The position numbers and the translations under genes were made by a program. A stretch of DNA of 64,000 bases from Nocardia otitidiscaviarum NBRC 14405 (GTDB lineage Bacteria; Actinomycetota; Actinomycetes; Mycobacteriales; Mycobacteriaceae): assembly GCF_000308635.1 (NCBI RefSeq), contig NZ_BAGD01000039.1, positions 1 through 64,000 of the forward strand, written 5' to 3'. Of the stretch, positions 10,646 through 18,475 are shown in pieces (the first letter of the stretch is position 1; the number at the start of each line of letters is the position of its first letter). The notes below the pieces were generated by a model. It saw only the letters and a program-made list of their open reading frames with translations, made no database searches and was not told where the DNA came from.

Positions 10646-10668
10646 TCGAAGGGGATAGCGATACGGCG

Positions 10669-10693
10669 AGCGCCCCACCTGTGGTGGGGCGCT
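10669..10693 (+). terminator. intrinsic terminator after glpD
   Basis: A perfect 11-bp stem (AGCGCCCCACC and GGTGGGGCGCT) with a 3-nt loop starts 24 nt after the glpD stop. It marks the end of the conserved core block and the start of the accessory island. Confidence 0.8.
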
Positions 10694-10825
10694 GGTGCTC
10701 CGTAGGCCGGAAAGTATGTCTTTCACCTGCGCACTCTGTTCCAAGCGGATGCCAATGGTTCGTTAATGCCCAGCGGTTAGCGTCCTCGGCGAGGGCCGTC
10801 CCATCGGCCGGTGCAGGAGTACGAA

Positions 10826-11398
10826 GTGACGGATCAGGATGGGCAGGTGGGCAACCCGGTCTACGAGGTTCGGTTCGGTTTCACCGTGCGGGATGTATCG
10901 ACGATCTCCGTGTGCGCGGGATTCGCTCTCGTTGCTTTCCTTCCCAGCTGTCCGCTCCTGCTACGGATCGCATGTCTGGGGTTCTTCGGCGGGGGTGGTC
11001 TGGTGTACCTCTACCAGATCCTGAACCTGACGTGGTCACGTCGTGTCGCCTTGCGTGTCGACGCCACCGGAATCACCCTGGGCGAGTCTCCGATCCTGGG
11101 TCACCGGAAAGAGATTGTGCGCGTTCCGTGGTCCCAGCTCACCTCGGTTGCGGTGGTGACCGAACCTGGGCGCTATCCCTTGACCTACATCTGCGTGACT
11201 ACGCGAGATCGACCATCGGCATTGCCGAATCCGCCCGCCTCATGGCGAGACGGCGTCCATGATTTCGGCATTCCACACCCGTCACCGGGACTGTTCACGG
11301 CGAGCAGGCGGATCATCGGCTGGGAATTGAATCGCACGCGGCTGGAGCAAGCTGTGAAGCAGAATGCTCCGGGGGTCGACGTGCTGTACTTCAGCTGA
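10826..11398 (+). CDS. hypothetical membrane protein with PH-like fold
   Basis: About 190 residues. A paired hydrophobic segment near residues 25-65 (VSTISVCAGFALVAFL and LLLRIACLGFFGGGGLVYLYQI) gives one or two membrane passes. The following region, VALRVDATGITLG then VPWSQLTSVAVV, has the strand pattern of small bacterial PH-like domains. No function is recognised. GTG 10826 is preferred because AGGAG lies 6 nt upstream; GTG 10811 is also in frame. It stands alone at the left edge of the accessory island. Confidence 0.7.
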   Translation: MTDQDGQVGNPVYEVRFGFTVRDVSTISVCAGFALVAFLPSCPLLLRIACLGFFGGGGLVYLYQILNLTWSRRVALRVDATGITLGESPILGHRKEIVRVPWSQLTSVAVVTEPGRYPLTYICVTTRDRPSALPNPPASWRDGVHDFGIPHPSPGLFTASRRIIGWELNRTRLEQAVKQNAPGVDVLYFS

Positions 11399-11663
11399 TA
11401 CTGCCGCCCGCGGCCAGTTGTCGCGCCCGCTCGCCGCGTCTGACCCCCACCGGATGTCGCCGCCGCGAGGTGTGTCATCGAAACCGGCCCGACACCCACA
11501 TCCCGACAGAACGGACCTCATCGTGAGATTTCGCCTCACCGCGATCGGCTACCTCCGCTCCGCATCAGCGGCCTCCGCCAAGCCTGGGACGAGTCCCGAA
11601 CCAGCGCACCACCCCGCCCCCCTCGCCCGCGTGATAGCCAGCGCGCAGCCGAGGCCGAATGAC

Positions 11664-11741
11664 ATCCACCACTTCCGACGTCACCGGCACGCGTGCCCAC
11701 CGACCTCGGCCTGTCAGACGAACACCCTGTAAGGCCGATGA
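11664..11741. repeat. diverged duplicate segment (copy 1)
   Basis: This stretch in the otherwise empty interval 11399-11812 matches 15029-15106 closely over about 75 bp: both contain TTCCGACG(T/C)CAC(C/G)GGCACG, then CGACCTCGGC(C/G)TGTCAG(A/G)CGAA. One small indel separates the copies. The second copy reads STTSDATGTVSSDLGVSGE in one frame, so it may be the end of a lost coding region. I see no gene elsewhere in 11399-11812. Confidence 0.7.
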
Positions 11742-11765
11742 GCGACCTAGGTGCGCCTATTTCAC

Positions 11766-11792
11766 ATGGAAATCAGTTGCCAAATGGAAATC
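11766..11792. promoter_or_regulatory. direct repeat ATGGAAATC x2, candidate operator
   Basis: ATGGAAATC occurs at 11766-11774 and again at 11784-11792, with an 18-bp period. It lies 20 nt before the start of the membrane-protein/winged-helix pair. The position suggests autoregulation by the downstream winged-helix protein, but this is inference. Confidence 0.45.
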
Positions 11793-11812
11793 TGCGTACG
11801 TACGGTTGATCC

Positions 11813-12283
11813 ATGCAGGACGCTCAGACCCCACAACAGGCATTGGACACCGCAGCCGCCGCGACCCGGCGGGCCCATGAGGCTGCTGCGGTGCCCAGGT
11901 GGGGGCCTGTTGCGGCTGGTGTGCTCACGGCGCTGGCCATGCTGCTGATCGAGACGGTGATCGAGGACAATCTGTCGCTGGTAGTCAGAGCGATCCTTGT
12001 GGTCGCCGGAATCGTCATCATCGTTGCGAATTTCAAGGTCCTCTGGTGGATGCGGGATCTGCGGCGTGCACGCGGGGTCGTCCCGCGTGAGCCATCGCCG
12101 TGGAAGGACGAGGCCGTGTGGTGGCTGGCGCTCGTCATCGTGCCGTGCCTGGTCTGGGTGAACTCCGAGTACCGGGTGTGGCCGCGGCTGCTGACCAGTC
12201 TGATTCTGGGCGTGTGGATTTGGTACGTGTCGGCACGCCCGTCGTGGAAATCGCGATTGCGGCATGCGCCATGGAAGAACTGA
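11813..12283 (+). CDS. hypothetical multi-pass membrane protein paired with a regulator
   Basis: A 156-residue protein. A polar N-terminus (about 30 residues) is followed by hydrophobic segments near residues 31-47, 56-75, 102-118 and 127-141, suggesting four helices in the cytoplasmic membrane. A basic loop (RDLRRARGVVPREP) and a basic tail (WKSRLRHAPWKN) lie between and after them. The 3' end overlaps the start of the winged-helix gene by 13 nt, so the two are probably co-translated. This layout is common for a small membrane protein regulated with its own transcription factor. The molecular role is unknown. Confidence 0.75.
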   Translation: MQDAQTPQQALDTAAAATRRAHEAAAVPRWGPVAAGVLTALAMLLIETVIEDNLSLVVRAILVVAGIVIIVANFKVLWWMRDLRRARGVVPREPSPWKDEAVWWLALVIVPCLVWVNSEYRVWPRLLTSLILGVWIWYVSARPSWKSRLRHAPWKN

Positions 12284-12576
12284 ACGAACTGTTCGCGACT
12301 GTGCCACGCCTCAAGCTCGTGGCATTCCTCGACGGCTGCGCCGAGGCCGAATTCCTCGTCATTGCCGAGATGTGCGATCTCAACAAATCCACCCTGTCCA
12401 AAGCGATGACCACACTCGAGAGCGCCGGCTACCTCGACGTCACCAAGGGCTACGTCGGCCGCAAACCCAGAACCTGGCTGGCCCTGACCCCCAAGGGCCG
12501 CACCGCCTACCACGCTCACCTAGCCGCCCTCGCCGCCCTCACCCGCAAAGGCGGACAGGCCGCGCCTGAACCGTGA
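12271..12576 (+). CDS. winged-helix transcriptional regulator
   Basis: A 101-residue protein with a single winged helix-turn-helix of the MarR/HTH_27-like type. LVAFLDGCAEAEFLVIAEMCDLNKSTLSKAM holds the recognition helix, and GYVGRKPRTWLALTPKGR forms the wing. The family usually represses its own operon. The start ATG 12271 lies inside the end of the upstream membrane-protein gene (13-nt overlap). The direct repeat at 11766-11792 is a possible target. The ligand is unknown; cysteines at CAEAEF and MCDLN could be sensing residues, but that is speculation. Confidence 0.82.
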   Translation: MEELNELFATVPRLKLVAFLDGCAEAEFLVIAEMCDLNKSTLSKAMTTLESAGYLDVTKGYVGRKPRTWLALTPKGRTAYHAHLAALAALTRKGGQAAPEP

Positions 12577-12641
12577 CCGAATCTCGAGCGGTCCTGCGGA
12601 CGCATCGCCTGTGCGAGATCCTATCGACTGCGGGTTGGCCA

Positions 12642-13166
12642 CTACGCCGGTACGGTCAGCGCCCGCACAATCGACCGCACGTTCTGGAGATTGCGGCCGT
12701 AGTCGACGGTCGTGATCGGAAGGCGCGGACGACTGGAGACCGCCACAGTGCTGCCGTCGAGCCGCTCTGTCACCACCACCTGCAGGTTCTCGCCCCAGCT
12801 CATCCATGACACCTTCGTGCGCGCGGTGAGTGCACCAGCGGCTGGATCGCGCCGCGTGATGGTCGCCGGTACCTCGGCCAGTACTCGTTCGGCCATCGCG
12901 AACGCCTCCCCGGCGGGCCGCTGCACGTCGATCGAAACCTGCTGGCGCACCGCGGCTCCGAGCTCGTGGCCGGTGCCATCGCGTCGTGCCCGCATCATGG
13001 ACAGTCCAGTGATGATGGCACCGAACAGGAGCCCGCCGATCAATCCGGCGATCACGCCAGCCCACACGGAGCCGGAAATCAATCCCAGATAGAGCGCCAT
13101 CACAATGCCGAAAACCAGGCCGCTGCGCAGAAATATCCGGGTTGCCCCGCGCCAGAGAGGACTCAT
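12642..13166 (-). CDS. hypothetical membrane protein
   Basis: 174 residues with two adjacent transmembrane helices near residues 11-31 and 33-55 (a hairpin). A soluble C-terminal domain of about 115 residues alternates polar and hydrophobic residues (VSIDVQRPAGEAFAMAERVLAEVP and KVSWMSWGENLQVVVTERLDG), like a small alpha/beta SRPBCC- or DUF-type domain. No catalytic motif is evident. The gene is convergent with the winged-helix operon. It is flanked on its 5' side by broken genes, so it may belong to the accessory island. Confidence 0.75.
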   Translation of the reverse strand: MSPLWRGATRIFLRSGLVFGIVMALYLGLISGSVWAGVIAGLIGGLLFGAIITGLSMMRARRDGTGHELGAAVRQQVSIDVQRPAGEAFAMAERVLAEVPATITRRDPAAGALTARTKVSWMSWGENLQVVVTERLDGSTVAVSSRPRLPITTVDYGRNLQNVRSIVRALTVPA

Positions 13167-13339
13167 GGTCGGCAGCCTACTGAACTCGTCGAGGCCGACT
13201 GCCTGCTGAGTGCCGCAGGACAGCTATTGAGTGCTGTGCCGTCGACCGATCATCCGACGACTATGCTCGTTTCTCCGGACGCACTGATCTGCCGCGACCC
13301 GCGCGTTGGAGGCCCATCCAAATCCCTTGGCCAACAGGC

Positions 13340-13500
13340 GGACCCCGGCACGCGATCATGCAACTCGATGCCGGACTGGCCCAGGGCGCTATCCAGGACC
13401 GGGATCTGGTCAAGGCCGGGTACGCCCTGGTCCAGGTAGACATCCGGGGAATCGGTGTCTCCGAGGGCGATTGGCAGCTTTTCGGCCAGTGTGCGCGTGT
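13340..13500 (+). pseudogene. fragment of a CocE/NonD (S15-type) hydrolase
   Basis: About 50 codons read VKAGYALVQVDIRGIGVSEGDWQLF, which is the strand/turn block of alpha/beta hydrolases of the CocE/NonD (X-Pro dipeptidyl-peptidase S15) family. Neither the N-terminal part nor the catalytic Ser, Asp or His segments are nearby. It is cut off at 13516 by the 3' end of an SMI1/KNR4 gene on the other strand. It is a remnant. Confidence 0.6.
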
Positions 13501-13515
13501 CGCGAGCGGGAAGGT

Positions 13516-13985
13516 TCACTCGTCGCAGTCAAAGTCCCAGTGCAGGTAGCTCTTCGCGGTGAGGTTCGACTCTCGCAGGCTGGGGGTCTGGTCGTGAAAG
13601 GGGGTGCGAGTGTCGAGCGAGTGCGTGAGGGTGTCGAAGAATTCGAGCAGCGTTTCGGCCCACAGGGTGCCTTCGAAAGCGCCCGAGCCGATACTCAATT
13701 CGATGACATGACCGTAGGTCGGTCCGGGGCGGTGCTCGACGAACAAGATGCCGGCGTCGATGGAGTGAGCGATCGGAACCCATTGGTGGGCATGGCCGTA
13801 AAGTGTTTCCTCGGGCATTCCCGACGCTCGATTCTCGGCGCTGAAGGTAGTGCGCCATTCGTGACCGTCGAGGATCCGGTCGATCGAGTCGAGCATGTAC
13901 GCCATCGGCAGGAACTCGGCGCCTTCGACGGCATTCCCGTCGACGTACACAGTGCCGTTGTGATGTTCGAGCAGTGCCCGGGCCG
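13516..13985 (-). pseudogene. 5'-truncated SMI1/KNR4 (SUKH-type) family gene
   Basis: The last ~150 codons of a minus-strand gene: NGTVYVDGNAVEGAEFLPM, MLDSIDRIL, YGHAHQWVPIAHSIDAGILFVEH and GTLWAETLLEFFDTL, ending at a stop at 13516. These are typical of SMI1/KNR4 proteins, many of which are immunity proteins to polymorphic toxins. The frame stays open upstream to 15363, but that part reads as antisense of the DUF4265 gene and has no family character, so the true N-terminus is missing. The truncation point (about 13975-13990) abuts the truncated 5' end of a plus-strand oxidoreductase fragment. Confidence 0.65.
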
Positions 13986-14307
13986 GCCCATCATCGACGA
14001 GGCCGCCGCGGCCGCGGGCCGAAATCCCGCCGACATCGCCACCATCTACAACGTCGCGGGCACCATCTCCCGCGACCCGCGACCCGCGACCCGCGACCCG
14101 CTGCCCCGGACCCGCTCCGCGGAAGGCCGCTGGATCGGAGGCTCGGTCACCCAGTGGGTGGAGGAACTGACCTACGCCGTCACCGAACACCGCGCCGGTG
14201 CGTTCGTCTACCTGACCCGCCCCGGCGACATCATCAGCGACGACACGGTCGACCGGTGGGCGTTCGAGGTGGTGCCCGCCGTCCGCGAGGCAATAGCCCA
14301 GCACTGA
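13986..14307 (+). pseudogene. 3' fragment of an LLM-class flavin-dependent oxidoreductase
   Basis: About 105 codons read IIDEAAAAAGRNPADI, then WIGGSVTQWVEELTYAV and FVYLTRPGDIISDDTV, a typical C-terminus of luciferase-like (F420 or FMN) monooxygenases. The large N-terminal barrel portion is missing. A 7-bp tandem repeat (GACCCGC, four copies at 14074-14101) interrupts the family sequence. The stop is at 14305-14307. A shorter diverged copy of part of this segment lies at 19955-20031. Confidence 0.7.
14074..14101. repeat. heptanucleotide tandem repeat (GACCCGC)x4
   Basis: Four perfect copies of GACCCGC lie inside the oxidoreductase fragment. A 7-bp unit changes the reading frame with each gain or loss. 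Here the frame reads through as RDPRPATRDPLPR. Confidence 0.85.
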
Positions 14308-14400
14308 CCCGCATCCGGCGCGACGACCCAGACAGATCCGGACAGGCTTGCCCGGTGCGGAAATCTCGATGCACCACGACCGTCCCGGCCTGCGAGTCGA
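14121..14400. repeat. duplicated segment, copy A (two blocks)
   Basis: Block 1 (14121-14197, inside the LLM fragment) and block 2 (about 14361-14400, containing TCTCGATGCACCACGACCG) are separated here by 163 bp. Both recur at 19955-20070, where they are joined directly. The intact 3' end of the LLM fragment exists only in this copy. Confidence 0.75.
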
Positions 14401-14541
14401 ACTGCGGGAACCTCCGACCGAGGTCACCCACCACACCACACGACGGTGGGCGACCCGCAACCAAACAACCGGAAAGGGACTGCTGCGGGGATCGGGGCGA
14501 GCTGACATGCTGTCCAGGTGGTAGCGGGACAGGAGGTAACG

Positions 14542-15021
14542 ATGTCGGGTGAGTTGGTGAAGGTCGTTTTCCGGCTGCCGCAAGATGAGAGCGGATGGCC
14601 TCCTGTCGGGGCCGAGAGTATGTGGGCGAACCGGCGCAACGCAGATTGCGTTGCGTTGAACAACATCCCGTTCTTCGTTCGTGGGTTCGCGTCCGGGGAC
14701 GTTGTGCGGGTCGCCGCTGATGACGATGGCGTGTTGTGGGTCGAGGAAGTGGTGGAGTTTTCCGACAACTGCACCATTCGCATCATCCCGATCGGTGGCG
14801 GCGGTGAGGTTGCGGCCAGGCAGGCGGTGTTGGATGCGTTCGCGCCGTTGGGGGTTGAGGGCGAGGGCCTTGCCCAGTTCAACCTGGTCGCCCTGCATGT
14901 GCCGGCCAGTGCCGACCTGCACGCGGTGAAACGGCTGGTGGTTGCGGGCGAGGAGGAGGGTCGGTGGCATTACGAGGAAGGTTCCGTCACCGATGAATGG
15001 CGGGCGGCGGCTGGCCTGTAG
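14542..15021 (+). CDS. DUF4265 domain-containing protein
   Basis: 159 residues that match the DUF4265 pattern across the length: LVKVVFRLPQDESGWPPV at the start, ALNNIPFFVRGFASGDVV near residue 45, and a C-terminal half with VALHVPASADLHAVKRLV. No catalytic residues are known for the family. Its neighbours are an SMI1/KNR4 remnant and other small orphan proteins, a setting like that of immunity genes, but this is inference. ATG 14542 is preceded by CAGGAGG. The GTG at 14518 is an alternative start in the same frame. Confidence 0.85.
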   Translation: MSGELVKVVFRLPQDESGWPPVGAESMWANRRNADCVALNNIPFFVRGFASGDVVRVAADDDGVLWVEEVVEFSDNCTIRIIPIGGGGEVAARQAVLDAFAPLGVEGEGLAQFNLVALHVPASADLHAVKRLVVAGEEEGRWHYEEGSVTDEWRAAAGL

Positions 15022-15028
15022 TGCCGAG

Positions 15029-15106
15029 CTGTCCACTACTTCCGACGCCACGGGCACGGTATCCAGCGACCTCGGCGTGTCAGGCGAATGCCTCGTAATG
15101 CCGAAG
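15029..15106. repeat. diverged duplicate segment (copy 2)
   Basis: Matches 11664-11741 over about 75 bp with scattered substitutions and one small indel. It begins immediately after the DUF4265 stop. Confidence 0.7.
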
Positions 15107-15642
15107 GCAGGGAGCAAACCCCTCGCGTGGATCAGCTGAAGCTGTAAGAATCCGACCAGTGGGAAACTCTTCCGCGTTTCCAGCGTTTCGGACATTCGAG
15201 ATCGCTGAGGCGCTAGACGTGGTCGGAAAGTGGCGACGATCCACACGGAAGCCTGCCGATACACCTCCAACTCTGGTGCGCAGAACCGGGATCGGTCGAA
15301 TCCGCGCTGGAGGCCGCCGGGGCGAGATGGCGGCTGTCCGATGGGATTTCGATTCTCTGCCACCCGTACCCGAACTCGGACTCGACCACACCCTTTACAT
15401 CCACGCCGAGCAGTTCCATCCCGAACGAGCCAGTTGGCTGGCCTCGCAGGTAGGGCTGAAGACCCTCGGCGAACCGCAGATATCGGCGCTTTGACCCTCT
15501 GTCGAATTCCGCGCTACAACGGGCCTTTGCCGCCAGGTGTGTAGCAGCGGTGTCATTCAACGCCATTGAATGCAGGTAGCTGCAAGATAGACCCAACCTC
15601 TGTGAGGACACTGCGCACGAACGAGACGATACGAGGGTCGGT
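15107..15642. other. interval without a confident gene
   Basis: An open plus-strand frame at 15159-15494 ends in WDFDSLPPVPELGLDHTLYI and HPERASWLASQVGLKTLG, which looks mildly protein-like, but it has no clear ribosome-binding site or family. The minus strand is also open here. It may be the remnant of a small gene. No RNA gene or repeat was seen. Confidence 0.4.
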
Positions 15643-16098
15643 GTGGGCTTCAGAACTGTGGTGATCTCTGAGGATCTGCCGTTCGCGTTGCCGTTATGGT
15701 TTGTCGAGGCCCATCCCGAGCTGCACTTCGGCACCGGCGGGGATGGATCGTCTCGTCTACCGATCGCAAGCCGCAGTGAGCGCAAGTTCTACGGCTCAAA
15801 GGACGATCCGCTCCTTCTCGACCTACAGCGGGTGTTGATCGAAACTTCGTCATGGAGCCACAATGTCGAGCTGATCCTGTTCCACGAGTGCGGTGGGATC
15901 ACCAAGGTGCTGGTCACGCGCGACCGGATACGCATGGCCGAACCCACGGGCTGGTCCGAAGTCGACGAGATCGAACACTGGTTCTGCGGCTGCTCATTCG
16001 ATACCCAAGTCGAGCCCGAGCGCTCCGAACTCGAAGAGCGTAGCCGCCCCGAGATCGGAAAGGCCGTCGGCCCACAGGTCGGCCCAGATGAAGAGTGA
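15643..16098 (+). CDS. hypothetical protein
   Basis: 151 residues, GTG start. No family is recognised. The sequence is acidic and soluble, with VISEDLPFALPLWFVEAHPEL near the N-terminus, HNVELILFHECGGITKVLV in the middle and a charged tail (EPERSELEERSRPEIGKAV). The central beta-rich block with a conserved-looking Cys (FHECGG) and a WFCGCSFD motif gives three cysteines in total. The gene lies among small orphan proteins and decayed genes and could be an immunity-type protein. An ATG at 16088 overlaps its 3' end and opens a short decaying frame. Confidence 0.6.
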   Translation: MGFRTVVISEDLPFALPLWFVEAHPELHFGTGGDGSSRLPIASRSERKFYGSKDDPLLLDLQRVLIETSSWSHNVELILFHECGGITKVLVTRDRIRMAEPTGWSEVDEIEHWFCGCSFDTQVEPERSELEERSRPEIGKAVGPQVGPDEE

Positions 16099-16538
16099 CG
16101 ATCCGAGTGGATTCCGGGCCGTTCATGTTCGTGCCGATCGAATGGCAACGACGTCGGACCTGTTCGACGAGTTCTCCGTGGAACGCCGGCACCGCGCTGG
16201 CTGCTGAGCGTCGCCACGAGTTCGAGATTTTCGTGCGGGCACTGCAACACATACAGGGTGAGCATGTCGCACCGACCGGATTGCTGGCCACGGACGACGG
16301 GAAGGCTACGACGCCCGAGCCCAAGGGGTTTCGGATCTTGTCGCACAGCCACCCGGGCGAAGCGCAGAAAACTGCACGGAAGTGGGAGAAGGCCGGGGCT
16401 CGTATCCGGGTCGGCATTCGGATCGATCGCTTGGCGAGATCCGCGTCGAGGCAGATGCTCGAGTGCGGCCAACATCCTGCACCGCCGATGTCTCACTCGC
16501 CTCAAACGGCGGATGAGCTATTTGCCAGCTATCTCAGG
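16099..16538. other. decayed coding-like interval
   Basis: From ATG 16088 a plus-strand frame reads MATTSDLFDEFSVERRHRAG and stops at 16207. The +1 frame then continues with ERRHEFEIFVRALQHIQGE to about 16500. The join looks like one gene broken by a frameshift, but no family is recognised and I do not call a CDS. Confidence 0.4.
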
Positions 16539-16993
16539 TCAGAGGTCGAACCAGGCGGTGCTGGTCCATTTCGGTGTCTCACCGGGGATGAGCTGGAGGT
16601 GGAAGTCCGGGCCGTCGTGTGTCCTGCTGAGTTCGGGTTCGGTGAGTTGGCTGACGGTGCACACGTAGTCGCCGTTGGGCAGTTCGATGCCGGAGCCGTA
16701 CCAGTCCTTTTCCCCGTCGATGCATTGGTCCTCGAATTGTCCGGCCATCGTGAGGATTTCATAGTTCACGACGATCAGCTCGCCCTTGGTTACGGTGATC
16801 GGGCCGATGGCTTGCCGGGCGATTGGGAACTGCGGCTCCACCGATGAGGCGGATACGTCGATCCGCCATCTGCCTCACCCTCTGTGCCCCAGAGCAGGAT
16901 TTTTCGTCGCTCCATTTCTGATGCGAAGTGCCCGAACAGGGACTCCAAGGTCCAGTTCTCGCTCACGAACGTCTGATAGGTGTGGAGATCCAC
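16539..16993 (-). pseudogene. frameshifted hypothetical gene
   Basis: Two adjacent minus-strand frames together give a plausible ~150-residue protein. From GTG 16993: VDLHTYQTFVSENWTLESLF, then GHFASEMERRKILLWGTEGE, to about 16869. In the next frame: WRIDVSASSVEPQFPIAR and GELIVVNYEILTMAGQF to the stop at 16539. One missing base near 16862-16870 would join them (EADG to RIDVSA). The second part lacks a good start of its own. The family is not recognised. It may be a genuine decay or a sequencing error. Confidence 0.6.
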
Positions 16994-17640
16994 GATGCAG
17001 AGCGCTTCGAACAGTGGCGACGAGATCGCTTGGTCCGTAGCTGCGGCATGCCTCGGGGCTGGTCATTGCGAGTCGTAGTGGTTCGAATTGTGCTGCGGTC
17101 GGTGGCGCAGGGGTCTCTCCTGGTTTGCGCACCCTGGCAGCAGCCGCGGTGAGGACCTCCCGCGCGGCATCGGTATCCCCGGTTACCCCGAGTGCGGTGG
17201 CGTGGTTGTAGGCATCCAGGCGCCAGTGCTCACCCTCGACGCGCTCTCCGGCCCAATACTTCGGTCCGGGCCGCTCGGCCGCAGCCAGCAAGGCCAGATG
17301 GCGGTGGTCATCGGCGGTGTCGTAGAACAACTCCGACACCACGCGGTGAGCGGATCGAACGCTCGAAGTACACGTTGCACAGCCACCAGCCGCCGTCGTA
17401 GATCCACTGACGACCGCTGGAGCCGACGGCTCGGAATCCGTGGGGTACCAGGTGGCGGCGACCGGCTTCCCGTAGTGACTGCTGGACAAACCTCTTGTGC
17501 GCCTCGCTTTCTGGTTTCAGCGCTAGATACTGGTCGTAGTCGTCGAAATCTGCTGGTATTCGACGCCATATGGCGGCTACCGGAGCCAGGGAGATCCATG
17601 ACCGGACAACGGAACCCTTTCACTGGCCGAGTTACGACCC
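16960..17640 (-). pseudogene. frameshifted hypothetical gene
   Basis: Protein-like sequence switches frame on the minus strand. The 5' part reads ADFDDYDQYLALKPESEAHK and GSSGRQWIYDGGWWLCNVYF; the 3' part, beginning near 17350, reads VVSELFYDTADDHRHLALLAAAE, KYWAGERVEGEHWRLDA and YNHATALGVTGDTDAARE, then AMTSPEACRSY. The switch is one base, between YFERS and VVSELFYD. No start codon is present in the frame of the 5' part. The family is not recognised by name. The gene runs toward and nearly overlaps the next decayed gene. Confidence 0.6.
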
Positions 17641-17706
17641 TGGCACCAGTCTCGACCAGCCGTCGATCGGATGGCCTCGGACCGACAGTGCTCTGGCGGT
17701 GCCGAA

Positions 17707-18441
17707 TCAGGGTTCGACGACCGCCCTCTGCGCGAGTTGCGTGAGACGTTCCCAGGCTGGCGAGGTGATTCCGACGGATTCGCTGACCAGGCGGGTCAGT
17801 TTCGGGTCCAATGCCGGAGCCGTTCGTTCGGCTCCGAGGTGCCTGGCGGTCTGCCACCGTCGGGTGCGGTCGGCCAGGTCCAGCAGGCGCGGGTCGTCGG
17901 CAGACCAATCGAACGCCGCGTCGTAGTCGAGGTAGATCGCCCGGAATTGCGGGTCGTCGATGGCGTCGAGCTTGTCGGCGATCCAGGCCGCCGCCTGTTC
18001 CGGAGCTACCGATTGCATCAGAATCCAGACGTCGCGCTCCATCCGGACTGCCCGGTCGCTGACCCCGAGTTGTTGCAGGCGGTCCAGGTAGTCGGCGACA
18101 TCGTCGGACACGAACAGGCGATCGCCGCAGCCCAATCCGGCGATCTGTTCGCGGGTGCGGCGGATTTCGTCGGCGCGTTCGGCGAGCGTGCGGTCGATCT
18201 CGGCGATCGCTGTCGCGAAATCGTCGGCGTTCGCCGTCAGCAAGAGTTTGACCCGCGCCAAGGGAACACCGGCGCGCGCCAGTGTCTTGATCTTGACCAG
18301 ATCGATGGCGTCTTCGGCGCGGTAGCGACGATAGCCTGAGGCGTCGCGCGCGGGCTCGGGCAGCAGCCCGCGCTCGTGGTAAACGCGCACAGCCTTGACC
18401 GTCACTCCGGCATACTGTGCGAGCTGCCCGATCGTGATCAT
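17707..18441 (-). CDS. MerR family transcriptional regulator
   Basis: 244 residues. The N-terminal MerR winged helix is clear: MITIGQLAQYAGVTVKAVRVYHERGLLPEP, then SGYRRYRAEDAIDLVKIK. A dimerisation coiled coil (FATAIAEIDRTLAERADEIRRTREQI) and a ~150-residue effector domain of the TipAS-like size follow. It starts 34 nt after the stop of the upstream hydrolase gene on the same strand, so the two are probably one operon. A MerR-type promoter (19868-19894) precedes the hydrolase, which suggests that this protein controls the operon by untwisting a long-spacer promoter. Confidence 0.9.
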   Translation of the reverse strand: MITIGQLAQYAGVTVKAVRVYHERGLLPEPARDASGYRRYRAEDAIDLVKIKTLARAGVPLARVKLLLTANADDFATAIAEIDRTLAERADEIRRTREQIAGLGCGDRLFVSDDVADYLDRLQQLGVSDRAVRMERDVWILMQSVAPEQAAAWIADKLDAIDDPQFRAIYLDYDAAFDWSADDPRLLDLADRTRRWQTARHLGAERTAPALDPKLTRLVSESVGITSPAWERLTQLAQRAVVEP

Positions 18442-18475
18442 GCGTGTTCCTTCACTGGTATGTCTTCCGTGGCGG

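Noticed and set aside
13516..15363. 615-residue minus-strand ORF
   Set aside because: Only the last ~150 codons have family character (SMI1/KNR4). The rest is antisense of the DUF4265 gene and other sequence, so only the fragment is called.
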